From contig CAKSMF010000002.1 in the NCBI GenBank assembly GCA_934474025.1, positions 1 to 64,000 on the forward strand: a stretch of 64,000 nucleotides of DNA. The letters run 5' to 3'. The position numbers and the translations under genes were made by a program. The notes below the pieces were generated by a model, which saw only the letters and a list, made by a program, of their open reading frames with translations, was not told where the DNA came from and made no database searches. This document shows, in pieces, positions 1 through 7,835 of the stretch (position 1 is its first letter; each line of letters begins with the position of its first letter). This stretch comes from an uncultured Ruminococcus sp. (lineage in GTDB: Bacteria > Bacillota > Clostridia > Oscillospirales > Ruminococcaceae).

Positions 1-67
1 TCTGAAAACTTGTATTCCAAAGTCCAAAAACGTCTTTCTGAAAAGGTTTTCGTCCGACAGCTTTATT

Positions 68-96
68 ATTATATCATCATTTTTCGGAAAAGTCAA
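68..96 (-). promoter_or_regulatory. sigma-A promoter reading left out of the window
   Basis: On the minus strand TTGACT (91-96) and TATAAT (68-73) are separated by 17 nt, a near-consensus housekeeping promoter. The transcript would run toward position 1 and leave the window, so its gene is not visible. Positions 1-67 would be its untranslated leader and show no open frame of note. Confidence 0.75.
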
Positions 97-161
97 GTAA
101 AATAAGTGATATAATTTTAAATGCATTTTGTACATATTAGCTAAAAGCTGTAAAGAAATAT

Positions 162-189
162 AAAAAGTCCCGAAACAACAGCTTCGGGA
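162..189 (-). terminator. terminator of the tRNA operon
   Basis: A 7-bp stem (168-174 with 183-189, TCCCGAA/TTCGGGA) is followed on the minus strand by a run of five T. It lies just past the last tRNA, as expected for an intrinsic terminator ending the Val-Asp-Phe-Gly transcript. Confidence 0.85.
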
Positions 190-223
190 TTAATTGAATA
201 CCAAGGTTATTACCCCAGTACTA

Positions 224-299
224 TGGAGCGGATTACGAGGCTCGAACTCGCTACCTCCACCTTGGCAAGGTGGCGCTCTACCAGATGAGCTAAATCCGC
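224..299 (-). tRNA. tRNA-Gly (GCC)
   Basis: A full cloverleaf can be folded on the minus strand. The acceptor stem is GCGGATT/AATCCGC, the anticodon arm is CCACC-TTGCCAA-GGTGG with anticodon GCC, the T-loop carries TTCGAGC and CCA is encoded at the 3' end. It is the last gene of a four-tRNA operon. Confidence 0.95.
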
Positions 300-305
300 A
301 TTTAA

Positions 306-381
<76 letters not shown>

Positions 382-394
382 TTTTTAAATAAAG

Positions 395-468
395 CGACCT
401 GGAAGAGACTCGAACTCTCGACCTCTGCCGTGACAGGGCAGCGTTCTAACCAACTGAACTACCAGGCC
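395..468 (-). tRNA. tRNA-Asp (GTC)
   Basis: A minus-strand cloverleaf with acceptor GGCCTGG/CCAGGTC, anticodon arm CTGCC-CTGTCAC-GGCAG (anticodon GTC) and discriminator G. Unlike its three neighbours it lacks an encoded CCA: the bases after the discriminator are CTT. CCA must therefore be added enzymatically. Confidence 0.95.
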
Positions 469-472
469 ATTG

Positions 473-548
473 TGGTGGGGACTACAGGGCTCGAACCTGT
501 GACCCTCTGCTTGTAAGGCAGATGCTCTCCCAGCTGAGCTAAACCCCC
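473..548 (-). tRNA. tRNA-Val (TAC)
   Basis: A minus-strand cloverleaf with acceptor GGGGGTT/AGTCCCC (two wobble pairs), anticodon arm TCTGC-CTTACAA-GCAGA (anticodon TAC), T-loop TTCGAGC and an encoded CCA. It is the first gene of the operon, about 40 nt downstream of the promoter. Confidence 0.95.
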
Positions 549-590
549 ACTGTGCTTTATTTTGTCGTCTTGTCCCTGACGACGTATATT

Positions 591-619
591 ATTATATCAC
601 AGCTTTTTCAATTTGTCAA
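591..619 (-). promoter_or_regulatory. tRNA operon promoter
   Basis: On the minus strand a perfect TTGACA (614-619) and a perfect TATAAT (591-596) are separated by 17 nt. It reads directly into tRNA-Val, consistent with a strong stable-RNA promoter. Confidence 0.9.
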
Positions 620-705
620 GGGTTTTTTCAAAAAAATTTCAAAAAAATTCTTCCAAGTCTATTAAAAAGCTGTATTTCGGCAAAAATCAATAAAAGTTTT
701 TTTCT

Positions 706-2742
706 TTACCCGATAATATCTTTGTTAAAAAGCCTTATAACTTCCATTTTAAGAGAGGAATTGCAAGGTTTAATAAGTAAATGGTCATCATTAAGGATTT
801 CTTCCGCACAAATTTTAACACTGTTCATAAGATTAACATCGCAGGAAATGTCAGCAATTTTCATAGGAGGGAGTCCATGTTGAGCATTTCCGAAGAAATC
901 GCCAGGACCACGCAATTTCAAATCAGCTTCTGAAATTTCAAATCCATTTGTAGTTGATGAAATTATTTTCATACGTTTTACGCATTCTTCAGAAATGTTA
1001 TCAGTAACCAGAATACAATAGCTTTCAAATTCACCTCTGCCGACACGTCCCCTTAGCTGATGAATTTGTGACAAACCGAAACGTTCAGCATTTTCAATAA
1101 CCATGATAACAGCGTTCGGAACGTCAACGCCCACTTCAACGACCGTTGTGCAGATAAGAACATCAATTTGACCGTCACGGAATTTTTGCATAACTTTTTC
1201 TTTTTCCTGAGTGGACATTTTTCCGTGAAGAAGTTGTACATTATAATTTTCAAGTTCATTTTTTGAAACATTTTCAGCATAAGACTTTACTGCAAACAAA
1301 TCGTTTTCGCTGTCCTCAATCATAGGACATACAACATAAGCCTGACGACCTTCATCGAGGTATTTACGCATAAATGCAAATATTCTTGCACGCATTTTTC
1401 CGGTAACGGCATATGTCTGAATAGGTTTTCTTCCTTTTGGCAACTGATTAATTATAGAAATATCCAAATCACCATAAATCATAAGAGCAAGCGTTCTCGG
1501 AATTGGAGTAGCAGACATTACAAGCTTATGAGGAGTATCTCCTTTTTGAGCAAGAGCAGACCTTTGCGAAACTCCGAAACGATGTTGTTCATCAGTAATA
1601 ACAAGACCGAGAGATTTATATACAACATCTTTCTGAATAATTGCGTGTGTTCCTACAATGACATCATATTTTCCGATAGCTATTTCTTCTCTCAGAATAG
1701 CTTTTTTCTTAGGAGTAAGAGAACCTGTTAATAAACAAACTTTTATCCCGAAAGGTTCAAGAAAGCCCGATAGAGTCTTATAATGTTGAGATGCAAGTAT
1801 TTCAGTAGGAGCCATAAGAGCGGACTGTATACCGTTTTTAGAAGCAAAACAGCAAGCTATTGATGCAACGGCAGTTTTACCGCTTCCGACATCACCCTGT
1901 AAAAGCCTGTTCATAGGAACGCTTTTGCACAAATCGCCAATAATTTCAAAAGCTGTTTTTTTCTGGTCATGAGTGAGTTCAAAAGGCAGACTGTTTATAA
2001 AATCATCTACACTTATTGAACTGTCCATTTTGAAAGATGTTTCTTTTTTTGAATTTTCACGCATAATGGACATACCAAGCTGTAATTTCAGGAGTTCATC
2101 AAAAGCAAGACGTTTGCGGGATTGTATAATAGAGTTTCTGCAATCCGGAAAATGTATATTCTGAAAAGCCCACATCAAAGGAGCGATATTATATTTTTCA
2201 CGTATATTCTGAGGTAAAGTTTCAAAAGGTTCATTCTGTAATATTTCAAGAGCCTTTTTAATGTCTCCTCTGATTGCATTAATTGTAATTCCGTTTGTAA
2301 GCTTGTAAACAGGCTGAATGAAATTTTTTTCATTAACAGAAATATAAACCGGAGAATTAAGTATTTTTCCCAATAAATTCTCACTTACCTTGCCGTACAT
2401 ATAATATTGATAACCAACTTTCAGGTATTGAAAATAATATACATTATTGTACATAACTATTTCTATGTTATTCTGACCATCAGTTGCAATAGCCTTGCAG
2501 ACAACGAGTTTATTTTTTATAGCCTGTGGTTTGGATTTGCTTACTATTTTGAGTTTAAGACAGTTGAATTGATTTGTAATTGTATCTTTTATAGGCACAT
2601 TACAATGAAAATCAATATACTTTTTAGGGAAATGACAAATAAGTTCATAAACAGAAGAAATACCAAGTTTTTTATATTTTTCAGCTTTAGCTGTTCCGAC
2701 ACCTTTAAGAGATTCAATACCACCGAATAACATTTCAGACAT
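706..2742 (-). CDS. recG: ATP-dependent DNA helicase RecG
   Basis: RecG is the branch-migrating helicase that remodels stalled forks and recombination intermediates. The 678-residue length is typical. An N-terminal wedge/OB region with a helix-hairpin-helix-like start (GIESLKGVGTAKAEKYKKLG) precedes a superfamily 2 motor with Walker A GDVGSGKTA, a DEQH box in TDEQHRFG and the helicase C-terminal motif QLRGRVGRG. It is the last gene after ymdB and spoVS, 78 bp downstream of spoVS. In Bacillus recG sits near yloU/yloV; here those genes are about 1.5 kb away on the opposite strand, suggesting a local rearrangement of an old neighbourhood (inference). Confidence 0.97.
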   Translation of the reverse strand: MSEMLFGGIESLKGVGTAKAEKYKKLGISSVYELICHFPKKYIDFHCNVPIKDTITNQFNCLKLKIVSKSKPQAIKNKLVVCKAIATDGQNNIEIVMYNNVYYFQYLKVGYQYYMYGKVSENLLGKILNSPVYISVNEKNFIQPVYKLTNGITINAIRGDIKKALEILQNEPFETLPQNIREKYNIAPLMWAFQNIHFPDCRNSIIQSRKRLAFDELLKLQLGMSIMRENSKKETSFKMDSSISVDDFINSLPFELTHDQKKTAFEIIGDLCKSVPMNRLLQGDVGSGKTAVASIACCFASKNGIQSALMAPTEILASQHYKTLSGFLEPFGIKVCLLTGSLTPKKKAILREEIAIGKYDVIVGTHAIIQKDVVYKSLGLVITDEQHRFGVSQRSALAQKGDTPHKLVMSATPIPRTLALMIYGDLDISIINQLPKGRKPIQTYAVTGKMRARIFAFMRKYLDEGRQAYVVCPMIEDSENDLFAVKSYAENVSKNELENYNVQLLHGKMSTQEKEKVMQKFRDGQIDVLICTTVVEVGVDVPNAVIMVIENAERFGLSQIHQLRGRVGRGEFESYCILVTDNISEECVKRMKIISSTTNGFEISEADLKLRGPGDFFGNAQHGLPPMKIADISCDVNLMNSVKICAEEILNDDHLLIKPCNSSLKMEVIRLFNKDIIG

Positions 2743-2760
2743 AAACGCACCTCAGAATAC

Positions 2761-2788
2761 AAAATCAGGGACGAAACAAGTCCGTCCC
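2761..2788 (-). terminator. probable weak terminator after spoVS
   Basis: GGGACG (2768-2773) pairs with CGTCCC (2783-2788). On the minus strand the stem is followed by TGATTTT. The short imperfect T-run suggests partial termination between spoVS and recG. Confidence 0.45.
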
Positions 2789-2820
2789 ATGAAATCAAAA
2801 ATAAATTTTTTTCAAATAGA

Positions 2821-3081
2821 TTATCGCTGTTCGCAGATAAGTTTAATAGCGGTTCTTTCTTCACCGTCGATTTGAATATTAGCGAAAGCTGGAATACAAA
2901 TGAGGTCAATACCGATAGGTGCGAGATAACCTCTTGCAATAGCAATAGCCTTGATAGCCTGATTAGCAGCACCTGCTCCTACAGCTTGAACCTCAACGGC
3001 TTTCTGTTCTCTGATAACTCCGGCAACTGCTCCGGCAACAGAATTTGGTGATGAATGTGATGAAACTTTTAAGACCTCCAT
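2821..3081 (-). CDS. spoVS: stage V sporulation protein S (SpoVS, Alba-like)
   Basis: SpoVS is a small, extremely conserved Alba-fold protein needed for normal spore coat and heat-resistance development. The 86-residue product starts MEVLKVSSHSSPNSVAGAV and matches the family end to end. I chose ATG at 3081 because a strong AGGAGG sits at 3091-3096; longer in-frame starts upstream have no ribosome site. ymdB lies immediately upstream, the order known from Bacillus, but the usual rny is not in this window. Its own promoter is at 3156-3184. The start of that transcript can fold into an ATCGG/CCGAT hairpin, perhaps an mRNA stabiliser (inference). Confidence 0.95.
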   Translation of the reverse strand: MEVLKVSSHSSPNSVAGAVAGVIREQKAVEVQAVGAGAANQAIKAIAIARGYLAPIGIDLICIPAFANIQIDGEERTAIKLICEQR

Positions 3082-3155
3082 GATAATGACCCTCCTGCGT
3101 TTAAAGATATGATGTACTTTTGAGGTACTAATATCGGAATATACCGATTGGATAT

Positions 3156-3184
3156 ATTCTAACACAAAAAAAAAGATTTGTCAA
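3156..3184 (-). promoter_or_regulatory. spoVS promoter
   Basis: Minus strand TTGACA (3179-3184), 17-nt spacer with a T-run, TAGAAT (3156-3161). It lies between ymdB and spoVS, so spoVS can be transcribed independently of ymdB. Confidence 0.75.
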
Positions 3185-3220
3185 TAGAAAACATAAATTA
3201 TAAATAACATTTTTTTATAA

Positions 3221-3991
3221 TCAGCGTAATATAATGCGTTGAATTTTGTCAGCCTTTCCCGATTTTTCATCAAATGACACAATAACTCCGCACATAAAGC
3301 ATTTTCCGGTAGCCTCTCTGAATTTCACAGGCATACGGAATCTTAATCTGTCAACGGCGGGTTTTATTTCAACCCCTAAACAGGATTTTTCAACACCGGT
3401 CATACCGGCATCAGTAATGTAAGCGGTGTGCGAATCAATAATAGTTTCATCAGCTGTCTGAACGTGTGTATGTGTACCGAAAACTCCTGTAACTTTTCCG
3501 GCGAGATAATATCCCATAGCTTTTTTTTCGGAAGTTGCTTCTGCATGAAAGTCAACAAAGATATTTTTAGTATCTATCTGAGGAAGAATCTCATCAATTT
3601 TAGTAAAAGGATTGTCAAGGGGGTCAAGATAAACAGTACCCATAAGATTTATAACTGCAATTGAATAAGCTCCCATATCGAGTGTACAAATACCTTTTCC
3701 TATGCAAGCTCCCTCTGGATAGTTGGCAGGACGTATAATATAATCTTTTTCATATATTTCAAGTTCATCTCTCTGACGAAACGCATGGTTTCCGGTAGTC
3801 AGAATATCTGCTCCTGCTCTTATAATGCTTTCTGCCGAACTGCGTGTAACACCGTTTCCCTGAGCGGAATTTTCAGCATTTACAACAGTGATATCTATAT
3901 TGTAACTGCGTTTTAACTGTGGTAATTTTTCAGCCAGAAAATTACAGCCGGACTTTCCGACAACATCGCCGATAAATAATAAATTTTTCAA
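3221..3991 (-). CDS. ymdB: YmdB-family metallophosphoesterase
   Basis: YmdB enzymes are dimetal phosphoesterases that hydrolyse 2',3'-cyclic nucleotides and influence biofilm and developmental choices in Bacillus. The 256 residues match the family. Visible metal-binding motifs include GDVVGKSG near the N-terminus, NAENSAQG, a TGNHAF motif around residue 65, DFHAEAT and GTHTHVQTAD. The start is TTG at 3991 with AGGAG eight bases upstream; no ATG is better placed. It has its own promoter (4056-4085) and is followed by spoVS. Confidence 0.95.
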   Translation of the reverse strand: MKNLLFIGDVVGKSGCNFLAEKLPQLKRSYNIDITVVNAENSAQGNGVTRSSAESIIRAGADILTTGNHAFRQRDELEIYEKDYIIRPANYPEGACIGKGICTLDMGAYSIAVINLMGTVYLDPLDNPFTKIDEILPQIDTKNIFVDFHAEATSEKKAMGYYLAGKVTGVFGTHTHVQTADETIIDSHTAYITDAGMTGVEKSCLGVEIKPAVDRLRFRMPVKFREATGKCFMCGVIVSFDEKSGKADKIQRIILR

Positions 3992-4055
3992 AATAAATTC
4001 TCCTGTTTTAATGATATTATGATTTTTGAATGTATTTTATTCTTGTTTCTGAAAT

Positions 4056-4085
4056 ATTATATCATTTGTATAATAATGTTGTCAA
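4056..4085 (-). promoter_or_regulatory. ymdB promoter
   Basis: Minus strand TTGACA (4080-4085), 18-nt spacer, TATAAT (4056-4061). It diverges from the yloU promoter at 4119-4147, leaving about 33 bp between the two -35 boxes. Confidence 0.8.
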
Positions 4086-4118
4086 GAAAAAAGAACAGTG
4101 AAATTTTATAATATTCTA

Positions 4119-4147
4119 TTGTAAACAAGGTGAATATATGCTATAAT
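4119..4147 (+). promoter_or_regulatory. yloU-fakA promoter
   Basis: TTGTAA (4119-4124), 17-nt spacer, TATAAT (4142-4147), reading into yloU and fakA. Confidence 0.75.
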
Positions 4148-4194
4148 ATTTGCTGATACTTATTGCAAAAAGTCAGAAAGGGGATTTTATTTTT

Positions 4195-4548
4195 ATGATA
4201 AACATTGAAAATCATATAGGCAGAATTTCAGTTTCAGAAAACTATATAATCGAAATAGTACGCCATACAGTTTGTGACTGTTTCGGAGTTACAGATGTAT
4301 GCAGTACAAATACATTCAGGTCAGCAGTATCTTCAATAACCCATGGAAAGCTTTTCAAACGCCGTGGGGTTGTAATTCATACAGACAAAAACGGAGTAAC
4401 AATAGACCTGCATATAAAGGTTTCCTACGGCACTAATATAACGGCAACTGTAAAAAGCATTGTTCATAAAGTAAACTTTACAATTGAAGAAATCGCAGGA
4501 ATACCAGTCAACAGCGTTAATGTTTTTGTTGACGAAATGAACGACTGA
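4195..4548 (+). CDS. Asp23/Gls24 family protein YloU
   Basis: Asp23/Gls24 proteins are small cell-envelope stress proteins of Firmicutes; the YloU subgroup is almost always found beside YloV/FakA. The 117-residue product begins MINIENHIGRISVSENYI and carries the family's central pattern ending in VNVFVDEM. ATG at 4195 is preferred because AAAGGGG lies just before it, whereas the upstream TTG at 4150 overlaps the promoter region and lacks a ribosome site. FakA follows after 19 bp, so the two are surely cotranscribed. The exact molecular role is not known. Confidence 0.9.
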   Translation: MINIENHIGRISVSENYIIEIVRHTVCDCFGVTDVCSTNTFRSAVSSITHGKLFKRRGVVIHTDKNGVTIDLHIKVSYGTNITATVKSIVHKVNFTIEEIAGIPVNSVNVFVDEMND

Positions 4549-4567
4549 TAAGGAGAGGATTAAAAAA

Positions 4568-6211
4568 ATGATAAATGGAACATTATTCAGAGATGCAATA
4601 ATATCGGCAGCAATAACTATCGGAAACAGAAAAAAAGAAGTTGATGAACTTAATGTTTATCCTGTTCCCGATGGAGATACAGGCACTAATATGTCAATGA
4701 CCATAGGAAATTCAGTAGCTGAACTCAGAAGACTTGAAAACAATGTCACAATTTCTGAAACAGCGTCAATAGCATCTTCTGCATTTTTAAGGGGAGCAAG
4801 AGGAAATTCCGGTGTTATACTGTCACTTATTTTCCGTGGAATAGCAAAAGGTCTTAATGGTTGCAATGAGGCAAACTGTGCAGATTTTGCAAAGAGCCTT
4901 CAATTAGGTGTTGAATCTGCATATAAAGCGGTTATGAAACCTGTTGAAGGAACTATCCTTACAGTTGCAAGAGCGTGTGCCGAAAAAGCAAAGGAAATAT
5001 CGCTTTCCACAAATGAGGACGTTATTTTCTGGACAGAAGTCTGTACAGAAGCAGAAAAAGTTCTTGCACAAACACGTGAAATGCTTCCCCAGTTGAAGAA
5101 AGCCGGAGTAGTTGATGCAGGCGGAAAAGGTCTTGTAATAATATTCAAGGCAATGAGAGATGTTTTTGCGGGCGGAAAAATTGCAGAACCTATAACCGCA
5201 CAGGAAAATCAGGATACATTCAAAACAGCCGTAAGTGAATACGATGACGAAATAAACCATACATATTGTACAGAATTCATGATTGAAAAAAAGGAAAACT
5301 GTCCTGACCCTTTCATGCTACGAGCATATCTTGAAACAATAGGTGATTGTGTTGTAGTAGTTGATGATGAAAAAATAATAAAAGTTCACGTACATACAGA
5401 CAATCCCGGAAACGCTATACAAAAAGGACTTGAATTTGGTTGGTTTACAAATGACCCACGACCAAAAATAGAAAATATGCGTATACAGCACGAAAATAAA
5501 GTAAAGGAAGTTCGCAACGCAGAGCAGGGACTCACTCCGGCAGAACCCGAAAAACAATTCGGATTTGTAGCAGTTGTTGCGGGACACGGCATTGAAGCTA
5601 TGTTCAAAGACTTGGGAGCAGATATTATTGTAAAAGGCGGACAGACAATGAATCCTTCAACTGATGATATTCTGAAAGCTATACTTGCTGTTCCGGCAGA
5701 AATGATTTTTGTACTTCCGAATAATAAAAATATTATAATGTCAGCAGAACAGGCAGTAAAGCTTACTGACAGAAAAGTTTGTGTACTTCAGACAAGAACC
5801 ATTCCGCAAGGTATTTCAGCAATGCTTGCATTTGACGAATCAGAGGGATTTGCTGAAAACCGTCTCAATATGACAAAGGCTTTTGAAAGAATATCAACAG
5901 GACTTGTAACTTTTGCTGCGAGGGATTCAGAATTTGAGGGACACCAGATTAAATCCGGTGAAATACTTGCTCTTGATAACGGAAAACTTTCATTTACAGA
6001 AAAAGACGTAAACAAAGCAGTTCTGAAACTCTGTAAAAAATTTGCAAAAGGAGATATAAGCTATATAACCCTTATTTATGGAGCAGATGTTACAGAGGAA
6101 AATGCTGAACAGACAAAACAATATATCCAATCCAAATTAAATGACAAAATAGAAGTAATTCTTGTAAACGGCGGACAACCTGTATATTATTACATTATTT
6201 CTGCGGAATAA
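4568..6211 (+). CDS. fakA: fatty acid kinase catalytic subunit FakA (DAK2/YloV family)
   Basis: FakA phosphorylates fatty acids bound to a FakB (DegV-family) carrier to give acyl-phosphate for phospholipid synthesis. The 547-residue length fits. The N-terminal DhaL/DAK2 kinase domain (about residues 1-200) shows the metal/ATP motif NVYPVPDGDTGTNM near residue 29 and a GARGNSG turn. A middle domain and a C-terminal DegV-like domain follow. No degV/fakB gene is in the window, so its carrier is encoded elsewhere. Cotranscribed with yloU. Confidence 0.93.
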   Translation: MINGTLFRDAIISAAITIGNRKKEVDELNVYPVPDGDTGTNMSMTIGNSVAELRRLENNVTISETASIASSAFLRGARGNSGVILSLIFRGIAKGLNGCNEANCADFAKSLQLGVESAYKAVMKPVEGTILTVARACAEKAKEISLSTNEDVIFWTEVCTEAEKVLAQTREMLPQLKKAGVVDAGGKGLVIIFKAMRDVFAGGKIAEPITAQENQDTFKTAVSEYDDEINHTYCTEFMIEKKENCPDPFMLRAYLETIGDCVVVVDDEKIIKVHVHTDNPGNAIQKGLEFGWFTNDPRPKIENMRIQHENKVKEVRNAEQGLTPAEPEKQFGFVAVVAGHGIEAMFKDLGADIIVKGGQTMNPSTDDILKAILAVPAEMIFVLPNNKNIIMSAEQAVKLTDRKVCVLQTRTIPQGISAMLAFDESEGFAENRLNMTKAFERISTGLVTFAARDSEFEGHQIKSGEILALDNGKLSFTEKDVNKAVLKLCKKFAKGDISYITLIYGADVTEENAEQTKQYIQSKLNDKIEVILVNGGQPVYYYIISAE

Positions 6212-6228
6212 AAAATAGTATAAAGAAA

Positions 6229-6258
6229 CCTTTTGTGGTGATACTAACACAAAAGGAG
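6229..6258 (+). promoter_or_regulatory. hairpin sequestering the Shine-Dalgarno of the next gene
   Basis: CCTTTTGTG (6229-6237) is perfectly complementary to CACAAAAGG (6248-6256), and the second arm overlaps the AAAGGAG ribosome site (6252-6258) of the gene at 6270. The 9-bp stem would hide the ribosome site. No U-run follows, so it is not an obvious terminator. This suggests translational control or coupling (inference). Confidence 0.55.
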
Positions 6259-6269
6259 ATGATTAAAAT

Positions 6270-6704
6270 ATGATTGAACAGGATACTATAAAACTGCTCC
6301 GTGAATGTGATGCAGGTGTAAAAATGGGAGTTTCAGCAATTGATGAAGTAATGGATTATGTTAAAGACAACGATTTGAGAAAAATTTTACAGCACAGTAT
6401 GGGAGAAAATGAAAAACTAAAAAATGATTTGCAAATGGCATTAGCCGACTATCATGACGAGGGAAAAGAACCTAATCCCATTGCAAAAGGAATGTCATGG
6501 GTAAAAACTAATGTAAAACTCAAAATGGACGAATCTGACAGCATGATTGCTGAACTTATAACTGACGGTTGCAATATGGGAATAAAATCCATTAACCGCT
6601 ATATGAATCAGTATCAGGCAGCTGATGAACGTTCAAAGAATATTGCACACCGTCTTATCGGAACAGAGGAAAGGCTTTCCTATGAAATGAGACAGTATCT
6701 GTAA
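6270..6704 (+). CDS. small all-helical protein, ferritin-like bundle type (DUF2383-like)
   Basis: I do not recognise a named function. The 144 residues are charged, Met-rich and predicted helical throughout, with no signal peptide or membrane span, and resemble the four-helix DUF2383-type proteins common in clostridia. Acidic residues and methionines recur along each helix (for example MGENEKLKND and MDESDSMIAEL), but no full di-iron ExxH pair is evident. It lies 58 bp after fakA and its ribosome site is covered by a 9-bp hairpin, so its expression may be controlled separately from fakA. Confidence 0.75.
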   Translation: MIEQDTIKLLRECDAGVKMGVSAIDEVMDYVKDNDLRKILQHSMGENEKLKNDLQMALADYHDEGKEPNPIAKGMSWVKTNVKLKMDESDSMIAELITDGCNMGIKSINRYMNQYQAADERSKNIAHRLIGTEERLSYEMRQYL

Positions 6705-6720
6705 ATTTTCCCCCGCCTCT

Positions 6721-6867
6721 TTAGGTGGTGGAGAATTCACTATAGGATTATTCTTACCTCCATTATTAACATGGAAAGGTATAGAAAAATTTTTAAAAAC
6801 AGGTACAGCTTGAACAGAAATTGAATAGATTTTACCAAATGATATACCAGAAAGCAGAAATTATTAA
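6721..6867 (+). pseudogene. decayed C-terminal coding remnant with two in-frame stops
   Basis: Reading frame 6721-6867 gives a protein-like stretch (FTIGLFLPPLLTWKGIEKF) and continues to a TAA at 6865. It is interrupted by TGA at 6811-6813 and TAG at 6826-6828. Replacing these with Trp and Gln gives a plausible continuous C-terminus (GTAWTEIEQILPNDIPESRN). No start codon or N-terminal part is present. The family is unknown; it could also be chance. A CCGCC/GGTGG hairpin directly precedes it (6713-6728). Confidence 0.35.
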
Positions 6868-6879
6868 AATATCTTATAA

Positions 6880-6910
6880 AAAAAGCGGACTTTTTTACAG
6901 TCCGCTTTTT
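6880..6910. terminator. bidirectional terminator
   Basis: AAAAAGCGGAC (6880-6890) pairs with GTCCGCTTTTT (6900-6910). A-run and T-run flanks make it a terminator on both strands. It separates the plus-strand fakA region from the convergent rubrerythrin gene. Confidence 0.9.
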
Positions 6911-6912
6911 GA

Positions 6913-7455
6913 TTAATAGTTTTCGCTTCTTACTTCAAAGTAACTTTGTGGGTGAGCACATACAGGACAGACTTTAGGAGCAGATGTGCCTACAACAATA
7001 TGACCGCAGTTGCGACATTCCCAAATCTGAACACCACTCTTTTCAAAAACCTGCTGATTGTTTACGTTTTCGAGAAGTTTGCGGTAACGTTCTTCATGCT
7101 GTTTTTCGATAGCACCTACCATACGGAACTTCTTAGCAAGAGCTGTGAATCCTTCTTCTTCAGCATCTTTAGCCATTTGTTCGTACATATCAGTCCATTC
7201 ATAGTTTTCTCCCTCAGCAGCAGCGAGAAGATTTTCAGCAGTATCACCTATGCCACCGAGTTCCTTGAACCACATTTTAGCGTGTTCTTTTTCGTTATCT
7301 GCTGTATGCTGAAAGATTTCAGCAATCTGTTCGTAACCAGCCTTTTTAGCTACTGAAGCAAAATAAGTGTACTTATTTCTTGCCTGAGATTCGCCAGCAA
7401 AAGCGTCCTTTAAATTTTGTTCTGTTTTAGTTCCAGCATATTTATTTTGTGCCAT
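6913..7455 (-). CDS. rubrerythrin
   Basis: Rubrerythrin reduces hydrogen peroxide in the cytoplasm of anaerobes, taking electrons through rubredoxin-like iron. The 180-residue protein has an N-terminal ferritin-like di-iron domain (FAGESQARNKY, ADNEKEHAK, VGAIEKQHEERY) and a C-terminal rubredoxin domain with two Cys pairs (CRNCG and CPVC) near residues 145-165. ATG at 7455 follows AGAAAGGAAG; in-frame upstream starts run into the preceding gene. It is the second gene of an operon with superoxide reductase, 28 bp downstream, so superoxide and the peroxide it yields are removed by one transcript. Confidence 0.97.
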   Translation of the reverse strand: MAQNKYAGTKTEQNLKDAFAGESQARNKYTYFASVAKKAGYEQIAEIFQHTADNEKEHAKMWFKELGGIGDTAENLLAAAEGENYEWTDMYEQMAKDAEEEGFTALAKKFRMVGAIEKQHEERYRKLLENVNNQQVFEKSGVQIWECRNCGHIVVGTSAPKVCPVCAHPQSYFEVRSENY

Positions 7456-7483
7456 TTCAAAAACTTCCTTTCTAAGATATAAA

Positions 7484-7822
7484 TTAAGCTTTCCAAAGTC
7501 CATGAATATTACAGTAAGCATAAACTGCGACTACTTTTTCATCATAGAGAGCAAAGAAAGCAGTTGGTTTTTCATGAGGTTTAAGAAATTTAGTATAAAA
7601 TCCCTTGTTCGTTTGTACAGCAATCCATTCAATGAAATGTTTTTCTTCCATAGGGTGTTCGACAGCACCTATTTTAACAAATAATTTGTTGTCAGTAATT
7701 TCATAGACAGGAACGTGTTTTTCAGCAGAAGCATCAACAGAATTTGCAATAATTTCTGCAAGGTTTTCCGTTGAACCGCTTAAAAGAGCAAGTACAGACT
7801 TATTGTCTTTATAGAAATTCAT
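7484..7822 (-). CDS. superoxide reductase (single-centre desulfoferrodoxin/neelaredoxin type)
   Basis: Superoxide reductase reduces superoxide to peroxide at a square-pyramidal Fe(His)4Cys centre. The 112 residues show all ligands: His in EKHVP, His in VEHPM, His in KHFIEW, and Cys and His in CNIHGLW at the C-terminus. The N-terminus (MNFYKDNKSVLALL) is shaped like the desulforedoxin domain of two-centre enzymes, but its Cys ligands are absent, so centre I has been lost. It is the first gene of an operon with rubrerythrin, with a strong promoter at 7967-7995 and a structured repeat element directly before its ribosome site. Confidence 0.93.
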   Translation of the reverse strand: MNFYKDNKSVLALLSGSTENLAEIIANSVDASAEKHVPVYEITDNKLFVKIGAVEHPMEEKHFIEWIAVQTNKGFYTKFLKPHEKPTAFFALYDEKVVAVYAYCNIHGLWKA

Positions 7823-7835
7823 AAAAGACCTCCTT

